Counted from the stretch's first letter, positions 18,180-27,000 are shown. The stretch: 64,000 bases of DNA from JAVVEG01 sp041751425 (GCA_041751425.1 JBGSXL010000030.1:11790-75789), one strand, 5' to 3'. Notes: generated from the sequence alone by a model not told the origin. Translations and numbers: made by a program.

Positions 18180-20363
18180 ATGATAATAAAATATCCAGCA
18201 CTGGCAACCTTTGCTCTGACGTCTCTTCTTGTGGCGTGCGGCCCCGGCGAAGAAGCTACGCAAACTACCGAATCCAGCGCTCCCGTGCGTACCGCACCTG
18301 CCGCGCCCAGTTACAGCGCATCAGTTAACACAGCCCGCCTGGTTGCAGCGAACGACGAGCCCGGAAGCTGGATGTCTACTGGACGCGACTATAACGAACA
18401 GCGCTATAGCCCGCTGGATCAGATCAACGTTGACACAATTGCCGGGTTGGGATTGGCGTGGCATGCGGAGATGGATACCAGCCGCGGCCAGGAAGCAACG
18501 CCGATCGTGGTAGACGGTGCACTTTATATCAGCACTGCTTGGAGCATGGTGAAGGCCTATGATGCGCGCTCCGGACGCAAATTGTGGGAGTTCGATCCGG
18601 AAGTTCCTCCCGCAAAAGGCGTGGATGCCTGCTGTGACGTCGTCAATCGCGGTCTGGCCGTATGGGAAGGCAAAGTCTTCGTGGGTACCATTGATGGTCG
18701 TCTGATTGCATTGGACTCCGCGACAGGCCAAAAAATCTGGGATGTGGTCACGGTGGATCAGACTCAACCTTACACCATCACGGGCGCTCCCAGAGTGATC
18801 AAAGGTAGAGTGGTTATCGGAAATGCTGGCGCAGAATACGGTGTGCGAGGCTATGTTACCGCCTACGATGCGAGCTCTGGCGACCAAGTCTGGCGTTATT
18901 ACACAATTCCGGGCAATCCGGCTGATGGTTTCGAACAGCCTGAACTCGAAATGGCCGCTGAGACCTGGAATGGCGAGTGGTGGCTGCAGGGCGGTGGCGG
19001 CACCGTCTGGGACGCGATGGCTTATGATCCTGAATTGAATCTGCTTTATCTGGGCGTTGGTAACGGTTCGCCATGGAACCAGACTCTGCGCAGCCCGGGC
19101 GGTGGCGATAATCTGTTCCTGACTGCGATAGTTGCTATCAACCCTGACAACGGCAGCTATGTCTGGCACTACCAGACTACGCCCGGCGAAACCTGGGATT
19201 ACACCGCCACACAACAAATAATTGTTGCTGAACTGGAGATAGGCGGGGAGCAGCGTAAGGTTGTGATGCAGGCGCCCAAGAATGGCTTCTTCTACGTATT
19301 GGATGCTGCAACAGGCCGACTGATTTCAGCCGAAAATTTTGTGCCGGTTAACTGGGCGACTCATATCGATATTGAAACCGGTCGTCCCGTTGAAATTCCC
19401 GGTTCTCGTTATGACGAAACCGGTGTGCCGGCCATTATTCAACCAGGTCCACAGGGCGGTCACAACTGGCACCCCATGTCTTTCAGCCAGAAAACGAATC
19501 TGGTGTATATCCCAACGCGCGAACAGTTCATGGGGTATGTACCGGAAACCGATTTCATCCGTTCAGAACGCGGCTGGAATACAGGTACCGATTTTGCGGC
19601 TGGCGGGGCGGTAGTCGCAGCGGCTGCTCCCAATATTCCGGATCGCAAATCCTATCTGCTGGCCTGGGATCCTGTGAATCAGGTGGAAGTCTGGCGCGCT
19701 GACTGGGAGCACCCCAGTGAAACAGCTGGCGTATTGAGTACCGCCGGGGGCTTGGTATTTCAGGGCAATTTCGGTGGTGAGTTCATAGCTTATCGCGATG
19801 ACACAGGTGAGCGAGTCTGGTCTGCAATCACTCAATCCGCAACGGTAGCTGCTCCAATCAGCTATATGCTGGATGGTGAGCAGTATGTTGCACTGCTGAC
19901 AGGTTCACGCGCACTGCCTACGACCGGTGCTGGTGTGGTTGGACGAACCACGCAGGCTTCAACAAACAATTCACGTTTGCTGGTTTACAAACTGGGTAGC
20001 AGTGTTGCACTGTCAACCCGCATCGTGACCGATGCAGAGCAGAGCAGCGGTGAACGCGTACTGAACCCACCAGCGCAAACTGCCTCACATGAAACTATCG
20101 CGCAAGGTGAGCAGGTATATGGTCGTCTGTGCAGCGTCTGCCACGGTCCGTCCGCGGTCAGTGAAAGCGGGGATACGTTCCCTGATCTGCGTTACAGCGA
20201 GCGACTCAATACATCTGAAGCGTGGAATTCGGTGGTGATAGATGGCGAGCTTGAATCCACTGGTATGGTGTCGTTCGAGGCCGTATTGCAGGGTGATGAT
20301 GCCGAAGCCATTCGCGCGTTTGTCATTGCACGTGCAATCGAGGACAGGGACGCAGAGCAGTAA
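18180..20363 (+). CDS. Quinohemoprotein alcohol dehydrogenase (PQQ propeller plus C-terminal cytochrome c), lipoprotein
   Basis: 727 residues. A lipoprotein-type signal (LVAC near residue 20) and a low-complexity linker precede a PQQ propeller (about 55-600) of the methanol/ethanol dehydrogenase family. Seen are the vicinal disulfide Cys-Cys in DACCDVVNRG, the tryptophan-docking blades (W-type motifs) and the catalytic Asp340 in GETWDYTATQ. Residue 342 is Thr, not the extra Asp that marks lanthanide-dependent XoxF enzymes, so calcium is the expected metal. A cytochrome c domain closes the protein with CSVCH at 651-655. Electrons would pass from PQQ to this haem and on to the respiratory chain. 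It is 40 bp downstream of another PQQ/haem enzyme. Confidence 0.92.
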   Translation: MIIKYPALATFALTSLLVACGPGEEATQTTESSAPVRTAPAAPSYSASVNTARLVAANDEPGSWMSTGRDYNEQRYSPLDQINVDTIAGLGLAWHAEMDTSRGQEATPIVVDGALYISTAWSMVKAYDARSGRKLWEFDPEVPPAKGVDACCDVVNRGLAVWEGKVFVGTIDGRLIALDSATGQKIWDVVTVDQTQPYTITGAPRVIKGRVVIGNAGAEYGVRGYVTAYDASSGDQVWRYYTIPGNPADGFEQPELEMAAETWNGEWWLQGGGGTVWDAMAYDPELNLLYLGVGNGSPWNQTLRSPGGGDNLFLTAIVAINPDNGSYVWHYQTTPGETWDYTATQQIIVAELEIGGEQRKVVMQAPKNGFFYVLDAATGRLISAENFVPVNWATHIDIETGRPVEIPGSRYDETGVPAIIQPGPQGGHNWHPMSFSQKTNLVYIPTREQFMGYVPETDFIRSERGWNTGTDFAAGGAVVAAAAPNIPDRKSYLLAWDPVNQVEVWRADWEHPSETAGVLSTAGGLVFQGNFGGEFIAYRDDTGERVWSAITQSATVAAPISYMLDGEQYVALLTGSRALPTTGAGVVGRTTQASTNNSRLLVYKLGSSVALSTRIVTDAEQSSGERVLNPPAQTASHETIAQGEQVYGRLCSVCHGPSAVSESGDTFPDLRYSERLNTSEAWNSVVIDGELESTGMVSFEAVLQGDDAEAIRAFVIARAIEDRDAEQ

Positions 20364-20510
20364 TTGCTTAATACCGGCAGGCTTACGGATGAGTCTGCCT
20401 GAATTCTTGATGACGTCCGAAAACAGCCATAAATTCAATTCACACTGTGCTAATGTTGCGCCTGTTCTGTAGGGAAATCCTTCCGTGCACAGGAATAACG
20501 AGAGTGAATT

Positions 20511-22007
20511 GTGCTTCTGAATACCGAAGTTTATGAACAGGCGCGACAGGCCCGAGACCCACATTTCGATGGCCGTATCTATGTGGCGGTTTTGACCACC
20601 GGTATTTACTGTCGGCCGGTTTGTCCGGTGCGAGTTCCAAAAAAAGAAAACGTGCGCATCTATGCCAGTGCAGCCGCCGCGGCGGAAGCCGGTTTTCGGC
20701 CTTGTCTGCGATGCAGACCGGAGTCCGCTCCGGGTACACCGGCATGGTTGGGTGCTTCACATAATCTTGCGCGAGCATTGCAATTGATCTCCCGCGCTTT
20801 TCTGGATGATGGCGATGTTGAAGCGCTTGCTAAGGAGCTCGGCATCAGCAGCAGACAGTTGACGCGTCTATTCAACCAACATCTCGGCGTTTCCCCGGCA
20901 GCGTTGGCGCGCACACAGCGATTGCATTTCGCGAAAAAATTAATAGATGAAACTCGATTACCCATGAGTGAAGTATGCTTTGCCGCCGGCTTCAGCAGCG
21001 TGCGCCGCTTTAATGCTGCCTTTCATGATACCTATCAGCGCAGTCCGAACTCACTGCGGAAAATGAAGCAGAATAATAGGGGGCAATCCAATCTCTTTGA
21101 TCAGTCCAACGCAGAACGCGGCGCACAGGCAATCAGTCTGGAGTTGCGCTATCGACCGCCGTTTGCCTGGCGAACCATGCTCGCGTTCCTGGCGTATCGC
21201 GCAATACCCGGCGTTGAAAAAATCACGCACGATAGTTATTCGCGCACATTGATCATCAATGATATTCCGGGCCTGATTTATCTGCAGTTCAATGCCAATG
21301 AAAACACTGCGACTCTGCACGTCAGCGCGCAGTTGACGCGCCACTTGTACCAGATTGTGCAGAGGGTGCGCCAAATGTTTGATCTGAATGCAGTCAGTGC
21401 GGATATTGAAGAGCACCTTGGCTGTGATCCCCTGCTGCAATCTATAGTTGAAAAATATCCCGGAGTGCGGGTTCCTGTAGCCTGGGACGGCTTCGAAGTG
21501 GCGGTGCGGGCAGTTCTCGGACAACAGGTGTCTGTGAGAGCAGCTACCACACTCGTCGCGCGACTAGTAAAAGCCTGCGGGCTGGCCTGTGACTTTGCCG
21601 ATGCGGATCTACACACCTTGTTTCCCGGCCCTGCGGTGGTGAGCAACGCAGACCTGTCGGGACTGGGCATAACCATGAATCGAATAGCGGCCATTCAACA
21701 ATTGGCAGCGATTACTGCAAGCGGCGAGTTACGTTTCGATGGCAGCACGAGTACAGAGGAATTCATTCAGCAAATAACTCAGATCAAGGGTATCGGCGCA
21801 TGGACAGCTCAATATATCGCGTTGCGTGCACTGGGTGATCCTGACGCCTTCCCTGATTCAGATCTGATACTGTTGCGCGCAGCTGCAAGCCCCGGCGAAA
21901 TATTGAAACCGGCTGATCTTCGCAATAAAGCAGAAAAATGGCGCCCCTGGCGGGCATACGCGGTGATGTTTTTATGGCACGATTACACGCAGAGAGCAAA
22001 CCCATGA
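20511..22007 (+). CDS. Ada N-terminal domain fused to AlkA DNA-3-methyladenine glycosylase II
   Basis: 498-residue fusion beginning at GTG after GAGAGTG. Residues 1-75 are an Ada zinc domain with Cys34, Cys38, Cys65 and Cys68, at the same spacing as E. coli Ada 38/42/69/72, so Cys34 should be the methylphosphotriester acceptor. Residues about 85-185 form an AraC-type helix-turn-helix (ELGISSRQLTRLFNQ, VCFAAGFSSVRRFNAAF). The rest is AlkA: an N-terminal beta domain, then the helix-hairpin-helix IKGIGAWTAQY and the catalytic aspartate in FPDSD. It removes alkylated purines and can in principle sense alkylation and activate its own operon. It shares ATGA with ogt. Confidence 0.92.
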   Translation: MLLNTEVYEQARQARDPHFDGRIYVAVLTTGIYCRPVCPVRVPKKENVRIYASAAAAAEAGFRPCLRCRPESAPGTPAWLGASHNLARALQLISRAFLDDGDVEALAKELGISSRQLTRLFNQHLGVSPAALARTQRLHFAKKLIDETRLPMSEVCFAAGFSSVRRFNAAFHDTYQRSPNSLRKMKQNNRGQSNLFDQSNAERGAQAISLELRYRPPFAWRTMLAFLAYRAIPGVEKITHDSYSRTLIINDIPGLIYLQFNANENTATLHVSAQLTRHLYQIVQRVRQMFDLNAVSADIEEHLGCDPLLQSIVEKYPGVRVPVAWDGFEVAVRAVLGQQVSVRAATTLVARLVKACGLACDFADADLHTLFPGPAVVSNADLSGLGITMNRIAAIQQLAAITASGELRFDGSTSTEEFIQQITQIKGIGAWTAQYIALRALGDPDAFPDSDLILLRAAASPGEILKPADLRNKAEKWRPWRAYAVMFLWHDYTQRANP

Positions 22008-22501
22008 ACAATATCTATTACAGTTATCTGGAGTCGCCAATCGGAAGCTTGCTGCTGGCCGGTGATGGCAATGTTTTGCAACTGGTCAGCTTTCCGGGAG
22101 GTAAATCGGCACGCAAACCCGAACCGGATTGGTTGCGTCGCAACGAATTGTTCAAACAAGAAAAGGAGCAGTTGCAGGCGTATTTCGCCGGAGAATTACT
22201 GAAATTCAATCTGAAACTTGCGCCGCAAGGTACTGCATTTCAGAAACTTGTATGGCAGGCTTTGTTGACTATTCCCTATGGTGAAACACGCAGCTATGGG
22301 GAAATAGCGCAGTGTATCGGCCAACCCACTGCAAGCAGGGCGGTGGGCGCTGCGAACGGACTGAACCCCATTCCCATCATTATCCCCTGCCATCGCGTGA
22401 TAGGCAGCACGGGAAAACTGGTAGGCTTCGGCGGGGGGTTGGCGACTAAGGAACACTTATTGAAACTCGAGCAGGCTTCCGTGCCTTTCGTGCTGCAATG
22501 A
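22004..22501 (+). CDS. ogt: Methylated-DNA--protein-cysteine methyltransferase
   Basis: 165-residue O6-alkylguanine transferase that moves the alkyl group from DNA to its own cysteine in a suicide reaction. The acceptor is Cys129 in the PCHRV motif, preceded by the DNA-binding SRAVGAANGLNP segment and followed by GFGGGLATKEHLL. The start chosen overlaps the glycosylase stop as ATGA; a longer frame from 21938 reads through the end of that gene and is not needed. Translational coupling gives matched amounts of Ada-AlkA and Ogt. Confidence 0.95.
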   Translation: MNNIYYSYLESPIGSLLLAGDGNVLQLVSFPGGKSARKPEPDWLRRNELFKQEKEQLQAYFAGELLKFNLKLAPQGTAFQKLVWQALLTIPYGETRSYGEIAQCIGQPTASRAVGAANGLNPIPIIIPCHRVIGSTGKLVGFGGGLATKEHLLKLEQASVPFVLQ

Positions 22502-22530
22502 CAATAGTTAAATTTTAAGAGATGTTTTCC

Positions 22531-23184
22531 ATGGCAACGAAAGTCGTTATTTTTGATTGGGATGGGACGCTGATCGACTCAGTTGAACATATCGCCGATA
22601 GTTTGCACCACGCTGCTACATCTCTGGGCTTGCCCCCTCGTGAACGCAGTGCGTATCGGAACATTATTGGTCTGGGAATAGTTGAAGCACTCAACTCACT
22701 TTATCCTGGATTGTCTGCGCAGGAGTTGACCCAGATTCGCGAAAACTACAGCCGCTATTTTTTTACACGCGAAACTACGCCACAGAGTGTTTTCTCCGGC
22801 GCTTCTGAATTGCTTGGCGCCTTAACGAAGTTGCGGGTTGGTCGTGCTGTTGCAACGGGAAAAAGCCGCAGAGGATTGGATATTGCCTTGACCTCAACAG
22901 GACTGAAGTCGCATTTCGAAATTACTCGTTGTGCGGATGAAACCCGCTCCAAGCCAGATCCGACGATGTTGCAGGAGATCATCAGGCACTTCGCCATCGA
23001 CCCGGAAGAAGCAATCATGGTGGGTGATACCAGTTACGATCTGGAAATGGCACAACGCATCGGTATGCCAGCCATCGGGGTGCAGTGGGGAGTTCATGAT
23101 GAACAAACGCTGAAGAAATATTCACCAGTTGCGATTGTTAATTCGATGCAGGAGTTGCACGAAACTTTATTGGCAGGAAATTAG
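22531..23184 (+). CDS. HAD-IA hydrolase, phosphoglycolate-phosphatase-like
   Basis: 217-residue cytoplasmic phosphatase. All four HAD motifs are visible: FDWDGTLIDS (nucleophile and acid/base aspartates), VATGKSRRG, the lysine in RSKPDPTML, and MVGDTSYDLEMA. The helical cap lies between about residues 17 and 85, as in subfamily IA. Substrate is undetermined. The ATG at 22531 is preferred over 22522 because AAGAG lies at a good distance only from the later one. It is 29 bp after ogt on the same strand. Confidence 0.9.
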   Translation: MATKVVIFDWDGTLIDSVEHIADSLHHAATSLGLPPRERSAYRNIIGLGIVEALNSLYPGLSAQELTQIRENYSRYFFTRETTPQSVFSGASELLGALTKLRVGRAVATGKSRRGLDIALTSTGLKSHFEITRCADETRSKPDPTMLQEIIRHFAIDPEEAIMVGDTSYDLEMAQRIGMPAIGVQWGVHDEQTLKKYSPVAIVNSMQELHETLLAGN

Positions 23185-23226
23185 TCTTGTCTTTGTGATT
23201 TTCAGGAAACCTGCTTTGTCTAACTG

Positions 23227-24678
23227 ATGGCTGTTTTCCTGAAGTTAATGTTACTGCAGACTTCTGGATTCACTATGACATTAAAAAAAATTCGCGCTGG
23301 TGCCAGCTTGTTTCGGCAGGCACTGGTCGGCAGCTCTACAATCAACTACACCGAAGGCTCCATCGCTCGCGCTACTTTCCTGCTGGCTGTGCCCATGATT
23401 CTTGAAATGTCCATGGAATCAATTTTCGCCATTGTTGATATTTTCTTCGTTGCAGGGCTTGGCACAGCAGCGGTGGCAACGGTAGGTCTCACGGAAGCAG
23501 TTATCAGTTTGCTTTACGCCGTTGCTATCGGGCTTAGCATGGGTGTGACAGCGATGGTTGCCAGACGTATCGGAGAATCGAATCCGGCGGGTGCTGCGCA
23601 GGTTGCCGGCCAGGCTATCTGGGTGGGTATTGTGGTTTCCCTGCTGGTAGGGATGGTTGGTTATTTCTATGCAGGAAAAATACTATTGCTGATGGGCGCG
23701 GACGCGGCTGTTGTTGAGACCGGTGAGTCTTATACACAGATCATGCTGGGTGGCTCATTCACGATTGTCTTCCTGTTTCTGAACAACGCAATTTTTCGCG
23801 GTGCAGGTGACGCCAGCATAGCGATGCGATCTTTAGTGATTGCCAACGGAATCAATATTGTCCTTGATCCCTGTCTGATCTATGGCTGGGGTCCATTTCC
23901 GGAGATGGGGGTGACGGGTGCGGCCGTGGCAACCAATATCGGTCGCGGAACCGGTGTGTTGTATCAGTTGTATTACTTATGTTCTACCAATCGGCGTATT
24001 CGTCTGCATTTGCACAATATGGTTTTGCGCCTGTCGGTTATTCTGAGTTTGATAAGAATTTCTGCAGGTGGCATCGCTCAATTCCTGATTGCCACAGCAA
24101 GTTGGGTTTTCCTGATGCGTCTTGTGTCCAACTACGGTAGTGAGACTGTTGCCGGTTATACCATCGCACTGCGGGTGATCATGTTCATGATTCTGCCTGC
24201 GTGGGGATTAAGTAACGCTGTGGCTACACTGGTAGGACAAAACCTGGGTGCCGCTAAGCCGGATCGCGCGGAGCAGACAGTCTGGCATATCGCAAGATAC
24301 AACCTGGGATACATGGTAGGTGTGGCCATTCTGTTGCTGATTTTCCCGGTTTGGGTGATGAGCTTTTTCACGACGGAGCAGGAGGTCATCACCAACGGCG
24401 TGCAAACCTTGCGCATTCTGGCCATCGGATTTGCATCCATGTCTATCGGCATGGTTACCGTACAAGCCTTCAACGGCGCAGGAGATACCATGACGCCTAC
24501 ATGGATCAATGTGTTCTGTTACTGGCTGGTGCAGATACCTTTGGCGTATTTTTTAGCGGCAGTTGTCGGTTGGGGAGCGTTGGGTGTTTACTGGTCCATC
24601 TTTACAGCAGAGACCCTGATGAGTATTGTAGGCGCGGCGTTGTTTCTACGCGGACGATGGAAGTACCATTCAGTGTAA
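23227..24678 (+). CDS. MATE-family multidrug/cation antiporter
   Basis: 483-residue membrane protein with about twelve hydrophobic segments in two similar halves, of the MATE group that exports drugs or metabolites against Na+ or H+. Family landmarks are MILEMSMESIFAIVDIFFV near residue 55, AIGLSMGVTAMVARRIGE, the FRGAGDASIAMR loop (about 195) and its second-half counterpart FNGAGDTMTPTW (about 415). The true start may be the ATG at 23275, which removes sixteen residues and keeps every family segment; no strong ribosome site decides. Confidence 0.92.
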   Translation: MAVFLKLMLLQTSGFTMTLKKIRAGASLFRQALVGSSTINYTEGSIARATFLLAVPMILEMSMESIFAIVDIFFVAGLGTAAVATVGLTEAVISLLYAVAIGLSMGVTAMVARRIGESNPAGAAQVAGQAIWVGIVVSLLVGMVGYFYAGKILLLMGADAAVVETGESYTQIMLGGSFTIVFLFLNNAIFRGAGDASIAMRSLVIANGINIVLDPCLIYGWGPFPEMGVTGAAVATNIGRGTGVLYQLYYLCSTNRRIRLHLHNMVLRLSVILSLIRISAGGIAQFLIATASWVFLMRLVSNYGSETVAGYTIALRVIMFMILPAWGLSNAVATLVGQNLGAAKPDRAEQTVWHIARYNLGYMVGVAILLLIFPVWVMSFFTTEQEVITNGVQTLRILAIGFASMSIGMVTVQAFNGAGDTMTPTWINVFCYWLVQIPLAYFLAAVVGWGALGVYWSIFTAETLMSIVGAALFLRGRWKYHSV

Positions 24679-24710
24679 GTCTGATTTGAATGTGCAGCGT
24701 TTGCGTACTC

Positions 24711-24729
24711 AAAAATCCTGGCGATTTTT
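24711..24729 (+). terminator. Weak AT-rich hairpin after the MATE gene
   Basis: AAAAATC and GATTTTT pair around a CTGGC loop 33 bp after the MATE stop. The uridine run is part of the stem, so it would be a weak terminator at best. Confidence 0.25.
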
Positions 24730-24772
24730 ATCGTTCAGAAACTAAAATCTGGAGCAGTAACCGGTAACACCT

Positions 24773-25744
24773 ATGCAAAGCAGTCAGCAACAAATCATTT
24801 CTCATGTCTTGCGTTGGTTGGATGAAGACAAGCCGGTGTGGCTTTGCACGATCCTGAAAACGTGGGGTTCTTCGCCGCGCCCAATTGGGTCGATGTTGGC
24901 CTGCACATTAGACGGTGAGTTGATTGGCTCCATCTCCGGCGGCTGTATAGAGGAAGATTTCCTGCAGCAATTGCGAGACGGCAGCCTGAAGCAGCAGTAT
25001 GACACTGCGGGCAAACCTTTCCTTGTGAAATACGGCATCACCGCTGCAGAAGCCGCGCGCTTGCGCTTGCCCTGCGGTGGACAATTACACGTACTGCTGG
25101 AATATATTGAACCGGTTGCGGCAAATAAAATGGTTTTCAGCACGTTGCACAATGCGCTGGAGAACCATCAGCGCATCAGTCGTGTGGTTGATCTGCGTGA
25201 TGGCAGTATCACATCTCGCAACTCAGCAGCTGACGAGGCCGTCGAATTCAACGACGATATGCTCGTTCACAGCCTTAGCCCAAAGTATCGGCTGCTATTG
25301 CTGGGCGCAGGAGATGTCGCAAAATATGTTGCCGAAATGGCCATGGCTCTGGAATACGAAGTAACGCTATGCGATCCACGCCCGGCCTATCTCGAGAACT
25401 GGCACGTGGAAGGAGTACAGATTACGCCGGAACTCCCGGACGATATTGTGCGTGACAAATTCAGCAATCCCTTCAGCGGTATTATCGCATTAGCTCATGA
25501 TCCCAGAGTGGATGACATGGCACTGATGGAAGCGTTAAAAACAGATGCTTTCTACATTGGCGCCATGGGCTCCGAAAAAACCTCAGCCAACAGACGCCTG
25601 CGCCTACCCGAACTGGGCCTGTCACCAGAGCAGATCGATAAACTGCACGCCCCAATAGGCTTCCAGATAGGCAGCAAGACTCCCGCTGAGATTGCTATTG
25701 CCATCATGGCAGAAGTTACTGCTGTCAGACATGGGCGCGCTTGA
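24773..25744 (+). CDS. XdhC/CoxI-family molybdoenzyme maturation protein
   Basis: 323-residue protein with the N-terminal XdhC_CoxI region (TILKTWGSSPRPIGSML, GSISGGCIEEDF) and a C-terminal Rossmann-like domain (LLLGAGDVAKYVAEMA near 185; GAMGSEKTSANR near 265). Family members bind molybdenum cofactor, promote its sulfuration and insert it into xanthine dehydrogenase or CO dehydrogenase relatives. No molybdenum hydroxylase is in the window; a MobA-like cytidylyltransferase, a frequent partner, is at 52502 but far away. The large inverted repeat starts 30 bp after its stop codon. Confidence 0.88.
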   Translation: MQSSQQQIISHVLRWLDEDKPVWLCTILKTWGSSPRPIGSMLACTLDGELIGSISGGCIEEDFLQQLRDGSLKQQYDTAGKPFLVKYGITAAEAARLRLPCGGQLHVLLEYIEPVAANKMVFSTLHNALENHQRISRVVDLRDGSITSRNSAADEAVEFNDDMLVHSLSPKYRLLLLGAGDVAKYVAEMAMALEYEVTLCDPRPAYLENWHVEGVQITPELPDDIVRDKFSNPFSGIIALAHDPRVDDMALMEALKTDAFYIGAMGSEKTSANRRLRLPELGLSPEQIDKLHAPIGFQIGSKTPAEIAIAIMAEVTAVRHGRA

Positions 25745-25802
25745 AGCGGGTTGGGTATGAGCGACGCACTACCCATCGAAGCTACAGTTGGTGTTGCGAG
25801 TG

Positions 25803-25955
25803 GAGCGCGCCGGGTCGGGGGGAGGTGCGCTCTCGGCGGCTTGCACCCCTCCGGGGTTCCCTCTCTCGGTCGGAAGCCCTGTAAAGCGGTCTTCCTCGGT
25901 CGGTCGGTGCTGCGCTTTTATTGCCGAGCGCGCACCTCCCCCCGCCCCGGCGCTT
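25803..25955 (+). mobile_element. MITE-like element, copy A1
   Basis: About 153 bp with imperfect terminal inverted repeats of about 33 bp (left GCGCGCCGGGTCGGGGGG, right the complement ending CCCCCCGCCCCGGCGC). The core contains CCTCCGGGGTTCCC and GGAAGCCC...CGGTCTTCC, a small hairpin. It has no transposase; copy A2 is inverted at 27370. Confidence 0.65.
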
Positions 25956-26107
25956 GGTGATCTTGCGGAACAGAGTGCCGCGTGAAGGGGGGGCGCATCA
26001 GTGTTTGTTTGATCCGCTTCGAAGTTAGCCGCGAAATACAGTCAATAGTAAGCTGCGACACACTACCCATCGAAGCTACCGTCATTCTCGTTTTGCAATC
26101 ACCCTAT

Positions 26108-26248
26108 CGTGCTGTGGGCTGTCAGATCCAGCCACATAAAAGACGCAACGCCGAACGCAGCAAAAAGACCGCCCTTCAGGGCTTTTTGCGGAGAGAGGGA
26201 AGCCCGGAGGGCCGGCGTCAGTGGTTGGAGCTGATAGCCCGCAGCGCG
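26108..26248 (-). mobile_element. MITE-like element, copy B1
   Basis: 141 bp with terminal inverted repeats of about 28 bp (CGTGCTGTGGGCTGTCAGAT at one end, complement of GGAGCTGATAGCCCGCAGCG at the other). The core hairpin is AAAAAG...CTTTTT and shares CCTCCGGGCTTCCCTCTCTC with element A, so A and B look like diverged members of one family. It lies 26 bp from the ppa stop codon. Confidence 0.65.
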
Positions 26249-26273
26249 ATTTCGAAGCTACCGCATTGGGACA

Positions 26274-26894
26274 TCAGGATTCGCTACCGTACTCCGAATC
26301 GTAGTCGTCAACAGCTGCTTGGATTACGACCTTGGCATGCTCATACCCATAAGGATCACCAATCTTCACCTTACTTTCCTCACCAGGAACCAGCTTGTAA
26401 GTCAGGAAGTAATGCTTCATCCGCTCAATCAATGCCGGTGGCAATTGCGTCAGGTCGTCGACCTCGCCAAAGAACGGATCGTTTTCCAGCACTGCGATGA
26501 TCTTGTCGTCTGCCTCACCGCCATCCAGCATCGGCAAACCACCAACCACGCGTGCATTCAGAATGATTTCCGTTTTTGAAATCGGGCGCTCACTGATCAC
26601 GCAAATATCCAAGGGATCGCCATCGCCGCGCTTCGCTTCCGGCATCAGGGCACCAACGCGCGCGCCGCAGAACGTTCTTGGAATGAATCCATAAAGGGTA
26701 GGGTGCTGCGATGAGGAACGCTGTGGTCTATCAACCCGCAAATAGCCAGTGGTTTTATCCACTTCATACTTGACCAGGTCGAAAGGGCAGATTTCGATGA
26801 ATGCATTGACGACGCGGGGAGCGTTAGGTCCGACTTCAAGACCATGCCAGGGGTGTGGGCGCCAACGGTAAAAAGGGTGTGGAAACTTCTTCAT
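26274..26894 (-). CDS. ppa: Inorganic pyrophosphatase (family I)
   Basis: 206-residue soluble pyrophosphatase that hydrolyses PPi to phosphate and drives biosynthetic reactions forward. The family signature GDGDPLDICV gives metal-binding Asp91, Asp93 and Asp96; other features are FIEICPFDLVKYEVD and YGFIPRTFCG near residue 68. The start at 26894 (MKKFPHPFYRWRPHPWHG) is preferred to one at 26921 because the promoter would leave almost no leader for the latter. The gene and its promoter form the unique centre of a nearly symmetric inverted repeat, so its orientation could in principle flip. It is the only gene between the arms. Confidence 0.93.
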   Translation of the reverse strand: MKKFPHPFYRWRPHPWHGLEVGPNAPRVVNAFIEICPFDLVKYEVDKTTGYLRVDRPQRSSSQHPTLYGFIPRTFCGARVGALMPEAKRGDGDPLDICVISERPISKTEIILNARVVGGLPMLDGGEADDKIIAVLENDPFFGEVDDLTQLPPALIERMKHYFLTYKLVPGEESKVKIGDPYGYEHAKVVIQAAVDDYDSEYGSES

Positions 26895-26930
26895 GCAAGT
26901 AAATATCCTGTGGCCTGACAAAAGGCGGCG

Positions 26931-26959
26931 ATTATACAGGAATTTATGGAAATGGTCAG
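26931..26959 (-). promoter_or_regulatory. Promoter of ppa
   Basis: Read on the minus strand: CTGACC (-35), 17 bp, then a perfect TATAAT (-10). Transcription would start near 26924, giving a leader of about 30 bases before the ATG at 26894. It lies inside the unique loop of the inverted repeat and would invert together with ppa. Confidence 0.6.
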
Positions 26960-27000
26960 TGACAAGACGTTGGCATTTTTATGACCGTGGCTACAGAGCA

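Larger units (their letters stand above)
25775..26264. repeat. Left arm of large inverted repeat around ppa
   Basis: About 490 bp that match, with substitutions and small gaps, the reverse complement of 27067-27551. Each arm contains element A, a linker of about 150 bp, and element B. The 25-bp stretch GCGAC(A/G)CACTACCCATCG... occurs at 25761 and again at 26055, marking two module starts 294 bp apart. The arm fills the 529-bp gap between xdhC and ppa; it holds no convincing gene. Confidence 0.9.

Noticed and set aside
18321..19217. 298-codon frame opposite the second PQQ dehydrogenase
   Set aside because: Antisense shadow; the plus-strand gene has catalytic and haem motifs.
25788..25985. 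Open frame inside element A, with a near-identical frame in the inverted copy at 27304-27537
   Set aside because: The similarity is explained by the repeat itself. The product is Pro/Gly/Ser-rich with no family, and there is no ribosome site; the frames extend through the hairpin ends.
25982..26500. Open frame with SKKTALQGFLRREGSPEG, also on the opposite strand at 26956-27276
   Set aside because: It comes from element B, runs into ppa antisense, and its conserved part ends at the repeat boundary. Such frames are common false genes in GC-rich repeats.
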